Shown here: positions 1 to 5,654 of the stretch, in pieces
How the letters are laid out: every line of letters starts with the position of its first letter
How positions within the stretch are numbered: position 1 is the stretch's first letter
Source: Shewanella sp.
GTDB lineage: Bacteria > Pseudomonadota > Gammaproteobacteria > Enterobacterales > Shewanellaceae
Direction: 5' to 3'
Length of the DNA: 5,654 nucleotides
NCBI GenBank assembly: GCA_004195335.1
Contig: SDWK01000209.1
Coordinates: 1 to 5,654 of the forward strand
Program-made: the position numbers and the translations under genes
The notes under the pieces: model-generated
What the model was told of the DNA's origin: nothing
Databases searched by the model: none
What the model saw: the letters and a program-made list of their open reading frames with translations, nothing else

Positions 1-603
1 GGTATTTACAATTTTGTTACCAAGCGCGGTTTATGCCGGGGAAACCACAGCAAGATATCCTGGACTCAGGTAGAAACGGGATCCGCCATTACCTGGAAAT
101 ATCCCAGTGTTATTTTAAAGGGGGATAATTCCATTGGTGAGTTTTATTCCGTTGCCTTAACCAATAATTATCAACAAGCCGACACGGGTACTAAGATGAC
201 GCATATTGGCAAAAATACTACCAGCACCATTATTTCTAAAGGGATCTCTGCTGGTCATGGCTCTAACGCCTATCGTGGCTTAGTGTCTGTTGGCCAAAAT
301 GCTAGTAACGCCAGAAATTATAGCCAATGTGACTCCTTGCTGCTTGGGGGACATTGTTCTGCCCATACCTTCCCTTATATTGAAGTTAAACACCCCTCGG
401 CCAAAATTGAACATGAGGCAAGTACGTCAAAAATAAGTGATGAACAACTCTTCTACTGTTTGCAACGCGGTATAACAGCGGAAGATGCGGTGTCTATGAT
501 CATCAATGGCTTTTGCAAAGATATCTTTCATAAATTGCCAATGGAGTTTGCTGTTGAAGCGCAGGCATTGATGGAAGTTAGCCTAGAAGGATGCACAGGG
601 TAA
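1..603 (+). CDS. sufB: Fe-S cluster assembly scaffold SufB, C-terminal part (5' end outside window)
   Basis: SufB is the core scaffold of the cytosolic SufBC2D complex, on which Fe-S clusters are built. Reading frame 1 is open from base 1 to the TAA at 601-603 and gives 200 residues. This matches the last 200 residues of the roughly 495-residue E. coli protein without net gaps. Family blocks seen include [14 protein letters not shown] at the left edge, [34 protein letters not shown] and the C-terminal NGFCKD. Residues tied to cluster assembly in E. coli are kept: Cys405 (fragment Cys110, in SQCDS), and His433 and Glu434 (fragment 138-139, in IEHEAS). The sulfur-accepting Cys254 lies left of the window and cannot be checked. 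The first in-frame ATG, at 196, is internal (TKMTHIG) and is not the gene start. sufC follows after 46 bases. Identification is very secure; only the length of the missing part is inferred. Confidence 0.97.
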   Translation, partial: GIYNFVTKRGLCRGNHSKISWTQVETGSAITWKYPSVILKGDNSIGEFYSVALTNNYQQADTGTKMTHIGKNTTSTIISKGISAGHGSNAYRGLVSVGQNASNARNYSQCDSLLLGGHCSAHTFPYIEVKHPSAKIEHEASTSKISDEQLFYCLQRGITAEDAVSMIINGFCKDIFHKLPMEFAVEAQALMEVSLEGCTG

Positions 604-640
604 AAACGAAGGGAAATAGCAGAGAAACGACAGCTATGTT

Positions 641-646
641 GAGGAG
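641..646 (+). promoter_or_regulatory. Shine-Dalgarno of sufC, start-deciding
   Basis: GAGGAG lies 3 bases before the ATG at 650 and 6 bases before the ATG at 653. The second spacing is the normal one, and the shorter product begins MLKINNLHV, which lines up with the E. coli SufC start MLSIKDLHV. The second ATG is therefore preferred. Confidence 0.65.
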
Positions 647-652
647 TTTATG

Positions 653-1426
653 ATGTTGAAAATTAACAATTTGCATGTGGAAATTCAAGGTAATGCGATC
701 CTTAACGGGGTCAGTTTGTCTGTTGGCGCAGGAGAAGTTCATGCCATTATGGGACCAAATGGCTCAGGAAAAAGCACGCTCGCTAATGTACTGGCTGGCC
801 ATGAAGACTATCAAGTGACAGCGGGAGAAATTTTGTTTAACGGCCGTAACTTATTTGAGCTGTCGATATCTGAACGGGCCTGTGAAGGTGTTTTTTTGGC
901 TTTTCAATACCCGGTAGAAATTCCAGGCGTTAGCAACGTGCAATTTCTGAAAACGGCACTCAACAGCAAACGAAAACATCAGCAATTGAATGAGCTTGAT
1001 GCGATGGATTTTTTGCAATGGGTAAAAAATAAGGTGCAGCAGGTGGGGATGGAGGAGCAACTGCTCTATCGTTCGGTCAATGAAGGCTTTTCCGGTGGTG
1101 AAAAAAAGCGTAACGAAATTTTACAAATGTTGGTGCTTGAACCTAAGTTGGCGATCCTTGATGAAACGGATTCTGGCCTAGATATTGATGCGCTTAAATT
1201 AGTCGCAAAGGGGGTCAATGCTTTTCGCCTTGCTGATACTCCCAAGCAGCAGCGTGCCATCATCTTGGTGACCCACTATCAACGTTTGTTAAACTATATT
1301 AAACCGGATTTTGTTCATGTGTTGCTAGACGGGCGTATCGTACAATCGGGTGGTCCCGAATTGGCACTTGAACTGGAAGAGCATGGTTATGCAAGCTTTG
1401 TTGATAAGGCGCCTTTATCTGGTTGA
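653..1426 (+). CDS. sufC: Fe-S cluster assembly ATPase SufC
   Basis: SufC is the ABC-type ATPase of the SufBC2D scaffold. It is cytosolic, has no membrane partner, and its ATP-driven dimerisation is thought to open the SufB-SufD interface for cluster formation. Read from 653 it has 257 residues, slightly longer than E. coli SufC (248). Numbered from 653, the motifs in order are: Walker A GPNGSGKS at 34-41; Q-loop in FQYPVEIPG at about 84-92, a SufC hallmark; the ABC signature as GFSGGEKKRN at 145-154, with the EKKRN typical of SufC; Walker B ending LAILDE with catalytic Glu171; D-loop SGLD at 174-177; and switch His208 in VTHYQR. The stretch near residues 103-120 and the C-terminal tail differ most from E. 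coli. The start was chosen by Shine-Dalgarno spacing and family alignment; ATG 650 would add one Met. sufD follows after 38 bases. Confidence 0.97.
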   Translation: MLKINNLHVEIQGNAILNGVSLSVGAGEVHAIMGPNGSGKSTLANVLAGHEDYQVTAGEILFNGRNLFELSISERACEGVFLAFQYPVEIPGVSNVQFLKTALNSKRKHQQLNELDAMDFLQWVKNKVQQVGMEEQLLYRSVNEGFSGGEKKRNEILQMLVLEPKLAILDETDSGLDIDALKLVAKGVNAFRLADTPKQQRAIILVTHYQRLLNYIKPDFVHVLLDGRIVQSGGPELALELEEHGYASFVDKAPLSG

Positions 1427-1464
1427 AGCCAGGGCAATCTACTTGACATAAAGAGGAGTCACAG

Positions 1465-2877
1465 ATGAACGCCTGCGAACGTTTACTTAAAGATTACAGT
1501 CAAAGCAAGACTCGCTTGCCTTGGTTAACCGCTATCAGAGAGCACGCACGGGAAAGCTTTTCTGTTCAAGGCTTGCCCAACGCAAATGATGAAAACTGGA
1601 AATACACTAAATTAAAACGGCTGGAGCAGGCGAGTTATGGTGTTGCCAAACCGTTGTTTAGCCCCTTAATTGATTCACTTACAGACAAGGTATTGAACAA
1701 ACTTATTTTTGTTGCTGAACATCGTCTGGTGTTTGTCAATGGTCATTATAACGAGGGCCTTTCTACCATTAACCTGTTGCAAGAGGGAATTGTCTTGACG
1801 AGTCTTGCGCAAGCCCTGAACGAGCACGCAGAGCTACTTTCCTCAACTTTGGGGAGGATAGCCGATTATGCAACGCAACCTTTTACCGCGTTAAATACTG
1901 CCATGATGTCAGATGGGGTGTTATTGCTGGCACAGAAAAATACCAAAATTGAAACTCCCATTCATTGCCTATTTATCAATACGGCGACCGATGAAGCTGT
2001 TGTCAGCTACCCACGGCTGTTATTGGTGCTAGAGGAAAGCGCAGAGCTAACGTTAGTCGAGCATTACCTTGATATCGCCCAACTGGAAGCTAATATAGAG
2101 CAGACACGACCTAAGCGTAATGTTATCAATAATAACCTCACTAATAGCGTGACTGAAGTTCGCCTGAGTCCCCATGCCCGCCTGGACCACTATAAATTAC
2201 AGTATGAGTCGACTGACACCAGCCACATTGCTGCCATGTATGTAGAACAGCAGCAAGCGAGTACGTTCACATCGCACAGTTATTCATTGGGGGCGGCGCT
2301 GGCTAGAAACGATATTCAGATCAAGCTAGTCGGTCGGCAAGCCGAGTGCATTTTGAATGGCGCATATTTAGTGGCTGGCCGACAACATGTTGATTATCAC
2401 ACCCAAATAGAGCACTTAGCCCCAGGCTGTAATAGCCAGCAAATTTATAAGGGTGTGATCCAAGGGAGTGCCCGGGCGGTATTTAATGGCAAGGTGATTA
2501 TTCTTCCTCAAGCGCAACAATCATCAGCCAAACAACTCAATAAGAATCTGTTGCTCGGCAAAAAAGCGGAGGTAGATACTAAGCCCGAGCTGCAAATTTA
2601 TGCCGATGACGTCAAATGTAATCATGGTGCTACCGTGGGTCAGTTGGATGAGCAGGCACTGTTTTACCTCCAATCGCGTGGTGTTTGCAAAAAAGACGCC
2701 CAAAGCTGGCTGGTTTATGGCTTTGTCAGTGAAGTACTTAAGTTTATCGATAATCCGGCGCTGAGAGAGTTTATCCAGCTTCCGGTGCTTGCCCATCTTG
2801 ACCAGCTTTTCGGTGGTGATGTCAACAGCTTGCAGCAATTCATGTCGACAGAGAAGGGGGCCATGTCATGCCATTAA
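1465..2877 (+). CDS. sufD: Fe-S cluster assembly protein SufD
   Basis: SufD is the SufB paralogue that pairs with it in SufBC2D and takes part in cluster formation and iron acquisition. An AAGAGGAG at 1451-1458, 6 bases upstream, supports this ATG. The N-terminal domain carries the family motif ENWKYT (43-48). The C-terminal beta-helix holds strong SUF blocks: HLAPGCNSQQIYKG (317-330), RAVFNGKV (337-344), NKNLLLGKKAEVDTKP (359-374) and YADDVKCNHGATVG (379-392). His387 in the last block corresponds to E. coli His360, proposed as a cluster ligand at the SufB interface. At 470 residues it is longer than E. coli SufD (423). Part of the excess is a polar stretch around 203-225 and part is a C-terminal tail. 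The FYLQSRGVCKKDA segment echoes [13 protein letters not shown] in SufB, showing the shared ancestry. The last 10 bases overlap the start of sufS, which suggests coupled translation. Confidence 0.96.
   Translation: MNACERLLKDYSQSKTRLPWLTAIREHARESFSVQGLPNANDENWKYTKLKRLEQASYGVAKPLFSPLIDSLTDKVLNKLIFVAEHRLVFVNGHYNEGLSTINLLQEGIVLTSLAQALNEHAELLSSTLGRIADYATQPFTALNTAMMSDGVLLLAQKNTKIETPIHCLFINTATDEAVVSYPRLLLVLEESAELTLVEHYLDIAQLEANIEQTRPKRNVINNNLTNSVTEVRLSPHARLDHYKLQYESTDTSHIAAMYVEQQQASTFTSHSYSLGAALARNDIQIKLVGRQAECILNGAYLVAGRQHVDYHTQIEHLAPGCNSQQIYKGVIQGSARAVFNGKVIILPQAQQSSAKQLNKNLLLGKKAEVDTKPELQIYADDVKCNHGATVGQLDEQALFYLQSRGVCKKDAQSWLVYGFVSEVLKFIDNPALREFIQLPVLAHLDQLFGGDVNSLQQFMSTEKGAMSCH
2853..2860 (+). 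promoter_or_regulatory. Purine-rich Shine-Dalgarno of sufS inside the sufD end
   Basis: GAAGGGGG ends 7 bases before the ATG at 2868 and lies inside the last codons of sufD. No comparable purine run precedes the in-frame ATGs at 2895 or 2925. This supports the upstream, sufD-overlapping start even though the SufS family core begins near the ATG at 2925. Confidence 0.5.
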
Positions 2878-4142
2878 TACCTTCGTTGCCGATCATGTCG
2901 TCGGGCTGCGATCCGGCCCTAAATATGATTGACTGGGCGGCGCTGCGCAGTGATTTTCCACTGCTGTTGCAGCAGGCTCATCATCAGCCGCTTGCCTATC
3001 TGGACAATGCCGCCACCACACAAAAACCAAATATTGTGATCGAGACCATCGCCCACTTTTATCGTGTTGATAATGCGAATGTCCATCGCGGGGTCTATGA
3101 GTTAAGTGAGCGGGCGACTCAAGCTTATGAAGCAACGCGAGATAAAGTGCGGCGTTTTCTCAATGCAGCGTTGCGCGAGGAGATTATTTTCGTGCGTGGT
3201 GCCACCGAAGCCATTAACCTAGTGGCACAGAGCTATGCACGTCCGTCGGTTAAATCAGGTGATGAAATCCTGCTCAGCACCATGGAGCACCATTCCAATA
3301 TTGTGCCTTGGCAAATGGTATGTAAACAAACGGGTGCACAGTTAAAGGTTATTCCGATCAATGATAGCGCAGAAATCATGCTGGAAAATTACCAGCAATT
3401 ATTAAACGAAAAGACTCGATTGGTGGCGGTCACTCATGTCTCTAACGCCTTGGGCAGCATTAATCCAGTACAACAAATGATTGCTATGGCGCATGAAAGA
3501 GATATTCCGGTGTTACTGGACGGTGCGCAGGCTGCGGCACATCTGAGTGTTGATGTGCAAGCCTTAGATTGTGATTTTTATACCTTCTCCAGTCACAAAA
3601 CGTACGGGCCTACTGGCGTTGGCGTGTTATATGGTAAAAAGCGGTATCTGCACGCAATGGAGCCTTACCAAGGCGGTGGGGATATGATCAGCAGCGTGCG
3701 CTTTGAACACACAGAGTACAATAGTTTGCCCTATAAATTTGAGGCTGGCACACCCAATATTGCAGGTGTAGTAGGACTTGGGGCGGCAATCGATTATTTG
3801 GCAGCTATCGGTTTTGACAATATTGTTCAGCGCGAGCAACAATTACTCGATTATGCAACCCTGAGACTCCAAGCAATTGCAGGGCTGCATATTATTGGCA
3901 GGGCTAAACACAAGGCCAGTATTATTTCCTTTGTACTGGACTGTGCTCATCCTCATGATATCAGTACCATTTTGGATCATCAGGGCGTAGCCATTCGTGC
4001 CGGTCATCACTGCGCTATGCCAGTGATGGAACGCTTTAAGGTGCCAGCTACCGCACGCGCTTCCATGGCTTTTTATAATAATGAAACGGATGTTGATCAG
4101 TTAGTACAGGGATTGGCACAAGTGCACAAGTTGTTTAACTGA
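2868..4142 (+). CDS. sufS: Cysteine desulfurase SufS (type II, PLP-dependent)
   Basis: SufS converts L-cysteine to L-alanine and holds the released sulfur as a persulfide for Fe-S assembly. It is a soluble fold-type I PLP enzyme. Seen here: YLDNAATTQKP (44-54); NVHRGVYELS (71-80); VRGATEAINLVA (109-120); MEHHSNIVPWQM (139-150), where His141 stacks on PLP; DGAQ (218-221); the PLP-binding Lys244 in SSHKTYGPTG; FEAGTPN (291-297); and catalytic Cys382 in RAGHHCAMP. Lys244 and Cys382 sit 18 positions after E. coli Lys226 and Cys364, so the 424-residue protein differs from E. coli SufS (406) mainly by an N-terminal extension. The family-like start would be Met20 (ATG 2925), but the ribosome binding site favours 2868. 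His363 in HPHD matches the Bacillus subtilis SufS His342 that binds the SufU zinc; the E. coli enzyme has Tyr there. sufU follows after 39 bases. Confidence 0.96.
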   Translation: MPLIPSLPIMSSGCDPALNMIDWAALRSDFPLLLQQAHHQPLAYLDNAATTQKPNIVIETIAHFYRVDNANVHRGVYELSERATQAYEATRDKVRRFLNAALREEIIFVRGATEAINLVAQSYARPSVKSGDEILLSTMEHHSNIVPWQMVCKQTGAQLKVIPINDSAEIMLENYQQLLNEKTRLVAVTHVSNALGSINPVQQMIAMAHERDIPVLLDGAQAAAHLSVDVQALDCDFYTFSSHKTYGPTGVGVLYGKKRYLHAMEPYQGGGDMISSVRFEHTEYNSLPYKFEAGTPNIAGVVGLGAAIDYLAAIGFDNIVQREQQLLDYATLRLQAIAGLHIIGRAKHKASIISFVLDCAHPHDISTILDHQGVAIRAGHHCAMPVMERFKVPATARASMAFYNNETDVDQLVQGLAQVHKLFN

Positions 4143-4150
4143 CGCAGCGG

Positions 4151-4167
4151 GTATTATTTTCTAATAC
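4151..4167 (+). repeat. Small perfect inverted repeat abutting the sufU ribosome binding site
   Basis: GTATTA at 4151-4156 and TAATAC at 4162-4167 are exact inverted complements around a 5-base TTTTC loop. The right arm touches the AGGAG (4168-4172) that serves the sufU ATG at 4182. In RNA this would be a 6-bp, mostly A-U hairpin. It has no trailing U-run, so it is not a Rho-independent terminator. It could modestly affect translation or mRNA processing between sufS and sufU, or be chance in AT-rich sequence. Confidence 0.4.
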
Positions 4168-4181
4168 AGGAGCAAAGTGGC

Positions 4182-4643
4182 ATGAACGAGGAATTACGGG
4201 CGTTATACCAGGAAGTCATCATAGATCACGGCAGGCACCCGAGGAACTTCAAAAAACTCGATCAGCCCAGCTGTTGTCAAGAGGGATACAACCCGTTATG
4301 TGGCGATCGTTTAACGCTTTATTTAAAAGTAAGCCATGACAAAATTCTCGATGCCAGCTTTGAAGGGGTTGGTTGCGCCATCTCCATGGCTTCCGCCTCG
4401 TTGATGATAGAACGGATCAAAAATATTCCCGTAAGCGAAGCACAACAGCTGTTTGAAGATTTTCATCTTCTGGTCACTGAGCCAACCCCGACAGTTGAAA
4501 CCTTGGAGTGCTTGGGCAAACTGACGGTGTTAGGTGGCGTGAGAGATTTTCCGACCAGGATCAAGTGCGCTACCCTAGCTTGGCACGCGCTCAAGGCAGG
4601 GCTAGACAATGCCGTTTCCGAACAGCTGGTTTCGACAGAGTGA
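4182..4643 (+). CDS. sufU: Zinc-dependent sulfurtransferase SufU (IscU-fold)
   Basis: SufU is a zinc-binding relative of IscU. In Bacillus it accepts the persulfide sulfur from SufS and passes it to the SUF scaffold, replacing SufE. The 153-residue protein opens with LYQEVIIDHGRHPRNF, the IscU/SufU N-terminus. The metal set is complete: Cys40 and Asp42 in PLCGDRL, Cys65 in GVGCAIS and Cys129 in RIKCATLAWHAL. Two features mark it as SufU and not IscU: the insertion between the second and third conserved cysteines (about 80-110), and Lys128 in place of the IscU histidine before the last cysteine. The block GKLTVLGGVRDFPTRIKC is SufU-like. Extra cysteines at 31, 32 and 110 are not part of the usual set. 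AGGAG at 4168-4172, 9 bases upstream, supports the start. Position directly after sufS fits a desulfurase-acceptor pair; no sufE is seen. Confidence 0.93.
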   Translation: MNEELRALYQEVIIDHGRHPRNFKKLDQPSCCQEGYNPLCGDRLTLYLKVSHDKILDASFEGVGCAISMASASLMIERIKNIPVSEAQQLFEDFHLLVTEPTPTVETLECLGKLTVLGGVRDFPTRIKCATLAWHALKAGLDNAVSEQLVSTE

Positions 4644-4649
4644 CTAAAG

Positions 4650-5204
4650 ATGATGCAATTTTTTGAACATGTGACGGTATTACGAGACTGCAATGCCATA
4701 GCCATTCCTGCGGGAATAGCGGTAACCTTAAATAAGGGCAAGGAAGTCGTGATCACACAGGCACTGGGGGGCAGCTATACGGTTAATGATCATGGACAAC
4801 TATTGCGTATTGCCGGTAAAGATGCCGATGCCTTGGGTAAGGATGATGTCGTGGAAAACGAAGCAGACGCGGACGTCGGCGCAGGGGATGGCGTTAATTT
4901 GGTGCGAATAGTTGACCAACTGAGGAGCTGTTATGATCCAGAAATCCCGATCAATATTGTTGAGCTTGGCTTAATTTATGATATTAATTGCTATGCATTG
5001 TTAGATGGCCGCCATCATGTCCGCATTACCATGACACTGACCTCTGCTGGCTGTGGTATGGGAAAAATTTTAGCCGAAGAAATACGGGAAAAGTGTCTTA
5101 GCGTGGCTAACGTTGACACTATAGAGGTTATTTTTGTCTACGACCCTCCCTGGAGTAATGACATGATATCAGACGCGGCCAAACTGCAGCTTGGTTTATT
5201 GTAA
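4650..5204 (+). CDS. sufT: Fe-S protein maturation factor SufT (long form, DUF59/MIP18 domain)
   Basis: SufT proteins are accessory Fe-S factors of the MIP18/DUF59 family, thought to help deliver clusters to targets; the reaction is not fully defined. The 184-residue product has two parts. The N-terminal domain (about 1-55) carries LRDCNAIAIPAG and TQALGGSYTV, which distinguish the long SufT from bare DUF59 proteins. The DUF59 domain (about 82-184) carries YDPEIPINIVELGLIYD (95-111), MTLTSAGCGMG with conserved Cys135, and YDPPWSNDM (164-172). Between them is an acidic linker at about 58-80. The first ATG lies 6 bases after the sufU stop with no clear Shine-Dalgarno, so translation is probably coupled to sufU. 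A second ATG at 4653 is equally possible and changes one residue. Family assignment is firm; exact start and biochemical role are less so. Confidence 0.92.
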   Translation: MMQFFEHVTVLRDCNAIAIPAGIAVTLNKGKEVVITQALGGSYTVNDHGQLLRIAGKDADALGKDDVVENEADADVGAGDGVNLVRIVDQLRSCYDPEIPINIVELGLIYDINCYALLDGRHHVRITMTLTSAGCGMGKILAEEIREKCLSVANVDTIEVIFVYDPPWSNDMISDAAKLQLGLL

Positions 5205-5211
5205 TCTTGCT

Positions 5212-5217
5212 AAGGAG
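5212..5217 (+). promoter_or_regulatory. Shine-Dalgarno of the Rieske ferredoxin gene, start-deciding
   Basis: AAGGAG ends 7 bases before the ATG at 5225. An in-frame TTG at 5207 would place this site inside the coding region and has no ribosome binding site of its own, so 5225 is the start. Confidence 0.85.
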
Positions 5218-5224
5218 CAATGAA

Positions 5225-5548
5225 ATGTCAAAATGGATCGAAGTTTTTCCAGCCAGTGACTTAAAACCTGGCAGGCATACTCTAGTTGATTTAGCAGGAG
5301 TAGAGCTTCTTCTGGTTAATATCGACGGTGAGCTCTTCGCAATAGAGAATGTCTGCAGCCATGATGGTGGCGAGTTAAGTAATGGGAAAATAAACGGTAA
5401 TGAAATCACCTGTCCACGTCATTTCGCACGCTTTAATTTAAAAACGGGTGCTGTATTGTGCCCCCCGGCCTTTGAAGATATTAACTCTTATGCGGTTAGA
5501 ATCGTTGATGGGGCTGTGCAAGTATCTGATGAAGCAAATAAGCGGTGA
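5225..5548 (+). CDS. Rieske-type [2Fe-2S] ferredoxin (non-heme iron oxygenase ferredoxin subunit-like)
   Basis: This is a small soluble electron-transfer protein of 107 residues. It carries the complete Rieske motif: CSH at 44-46 and CPRH at 63-66, giving two Cys and two His ligands for a [2Fe-2S] cluster, with GGEL following the first box. The sequence after the second box (ARFNLKTG, then CPPAFEDINSY) is typical of Rieske ferredoxins of the aromatic-oxygenase and NirD-like group. There is no signal peptide or membrane helix, so it is not a cytochrome bc1 Rieske subunit. CPRHF has Phe where many relatives have Gly. The gene starts 20 bases after the sufT stop, with a strong ribosome binding site, as the last visible member of the operon. 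No oxygenase, nitrite reductase or reductase gene is in the window. An electron-donor role in Fe-S assembly is possible but only inferred from position; no gene symbol is given. Confidence 0.92.
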   Translation: MSKWIEVFPASDLKPGRHTLVDLAGVELLLVNIDGELFAIENVCSHDGGELSNGKINGNEITCPRHFARFNLKTGAVLCPPAFEDINSYAVRIVDGAVQVSDEANKR

Positions 5549-5654
5549 AAACAAACTGCAGTGATATGACATGATGATATTTTAACGTAACAAAAAATCA
5601 CTAAATTCTTCAAAAATTAAGAACATATGAACTATTATCTAATTGGTTAGTTGT
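5549..5654. other. AT-rich non-coding end of window
   Basis: No open frame of meaningful length is present on either strand in these 106 bases, and there is no convincing GC-rich hairpin with a T-run, so where the operon ends is not visible. Weak promoter-like boxes on the plus strand, TTCAAA (5609-5614) and TATTAT (5633-5638) 18 bases apart, could belong to a gene beyond the right edge, but such matches are common in AT-rich DNA. Confidence 0.4.

Noticed and set aside
616..637. Inverted repeat ATAGC/GCTAT in the sufB-sufC gap
   Set aside because: Only 5 bp with a 12-base loop and no T-run; too weak to call a terminator or attenuator.
1443..1448. Perfect TTGACA (-35 box) between sufC and sufD
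   Set aside because: No -10-like hexamer occurs at 16-18 bases downstream; that spacing falls on the sufD start codon region. Taken as chance.
2524..2838. Minus-strand open frame of 104 codons opposite sufD
   Set aside because: Lies wholly antisense to strongly conserved SufD coding sequence, has no recognisable motif or ribosome binding site; a shadow. The same holds for the other minus-strand frames in the window.
5207..5224. TTG start for the Rieske gene adding six residues
   Set aside because: The strong AAGGAG at 5212-5217 lies inside this extension and is well placed for the ATG at 5225, which also fits the family N-terminus.
5606..5623. TTCTT...AAGAA inverted repeat after the last gene
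   Set aside because: Five A-T-rich base pairs in AT-rich DNA and no following T-run; not a credible terminator or operator.
1..5654. CRISPR array, tRNA/rRNA, insertion sequence or phage genes
   Set aside because: No regularly spaced repeats, cloverleaf-like segments, transposase motifs or terminal repeats were seen; nearly all of the window is accounted for by the SUF genes.

Overview
The window holds most of a SUF iron-sulfur cluster assembly operon. Every gene is on the plus strand and tightly packed: the 3' part of sufB (cut by the left edge), then sufC, sufD, sufS, sufU and sufT, and last a small Rieske-type [2Fe-2S] ferredoxin gene. The largest internal gap is 46 bases, and sufD and sufS overlap by 10 bases. 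I see no internal promoter or terminator, so the set probably forms one transcript that starts left of the window.

The host is a bacterium using the standard code. Base composition is moderate, slightly AT-rich by eye. The SufB C-terminus, SufC and much of SufS read very close to gammaproteobacterial SUF proteins. The sulfur-transfer arm, however, is SufS plus a zinc-type SufU and not SufS plus SufE, and the operon also carries the long form of SufT. A gammaproteobacterium outside the enteric group (for example Legionellales-like) is a reasonable guess, but the sequence alone does not fix the taxon.

Region by region: 1-603 is the last 200 codons of sufB; 653-1426 is sufC (ATPase); 1465-2877 is sufD (scaffold partner); 2868-4142 is sufS (PLP cysteine desulfurase); 4182-4643 is sufU (Zn sulfurtransferase); 4650-5204 is sufT (MIP18/DUF59 maturation factor); 5225-5548 is the Rieske ferredoxin; 5549-5654 is AT-rich non-coding sequence.

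Working model: SufS takes sulfur from cysteine as a persulfide. SufU accepts it by the zinc-ligand-swap mechanism and passes it toward the SufBC2D scaffold. SufC hydrolyses ATP to open the SufB-SufD interface, where the cluster forms between the conserved SufB Cys/His/Glu and SufD His residues. SufT helps deliver or mature clusters in target proteins. The Rieske protein is the least explained member: it could supply electrons to assembly, serve an oxygenase elsewhere, or be a client of the pathway. The operon is a recognisable variant and not an unknown system. The points most worth follow-up are the Rieske gene, the matched SufS/SufU zinc-swap residues, the acidic linker in SufT, and a small hairpin abutting the sufU ribosome binding site.
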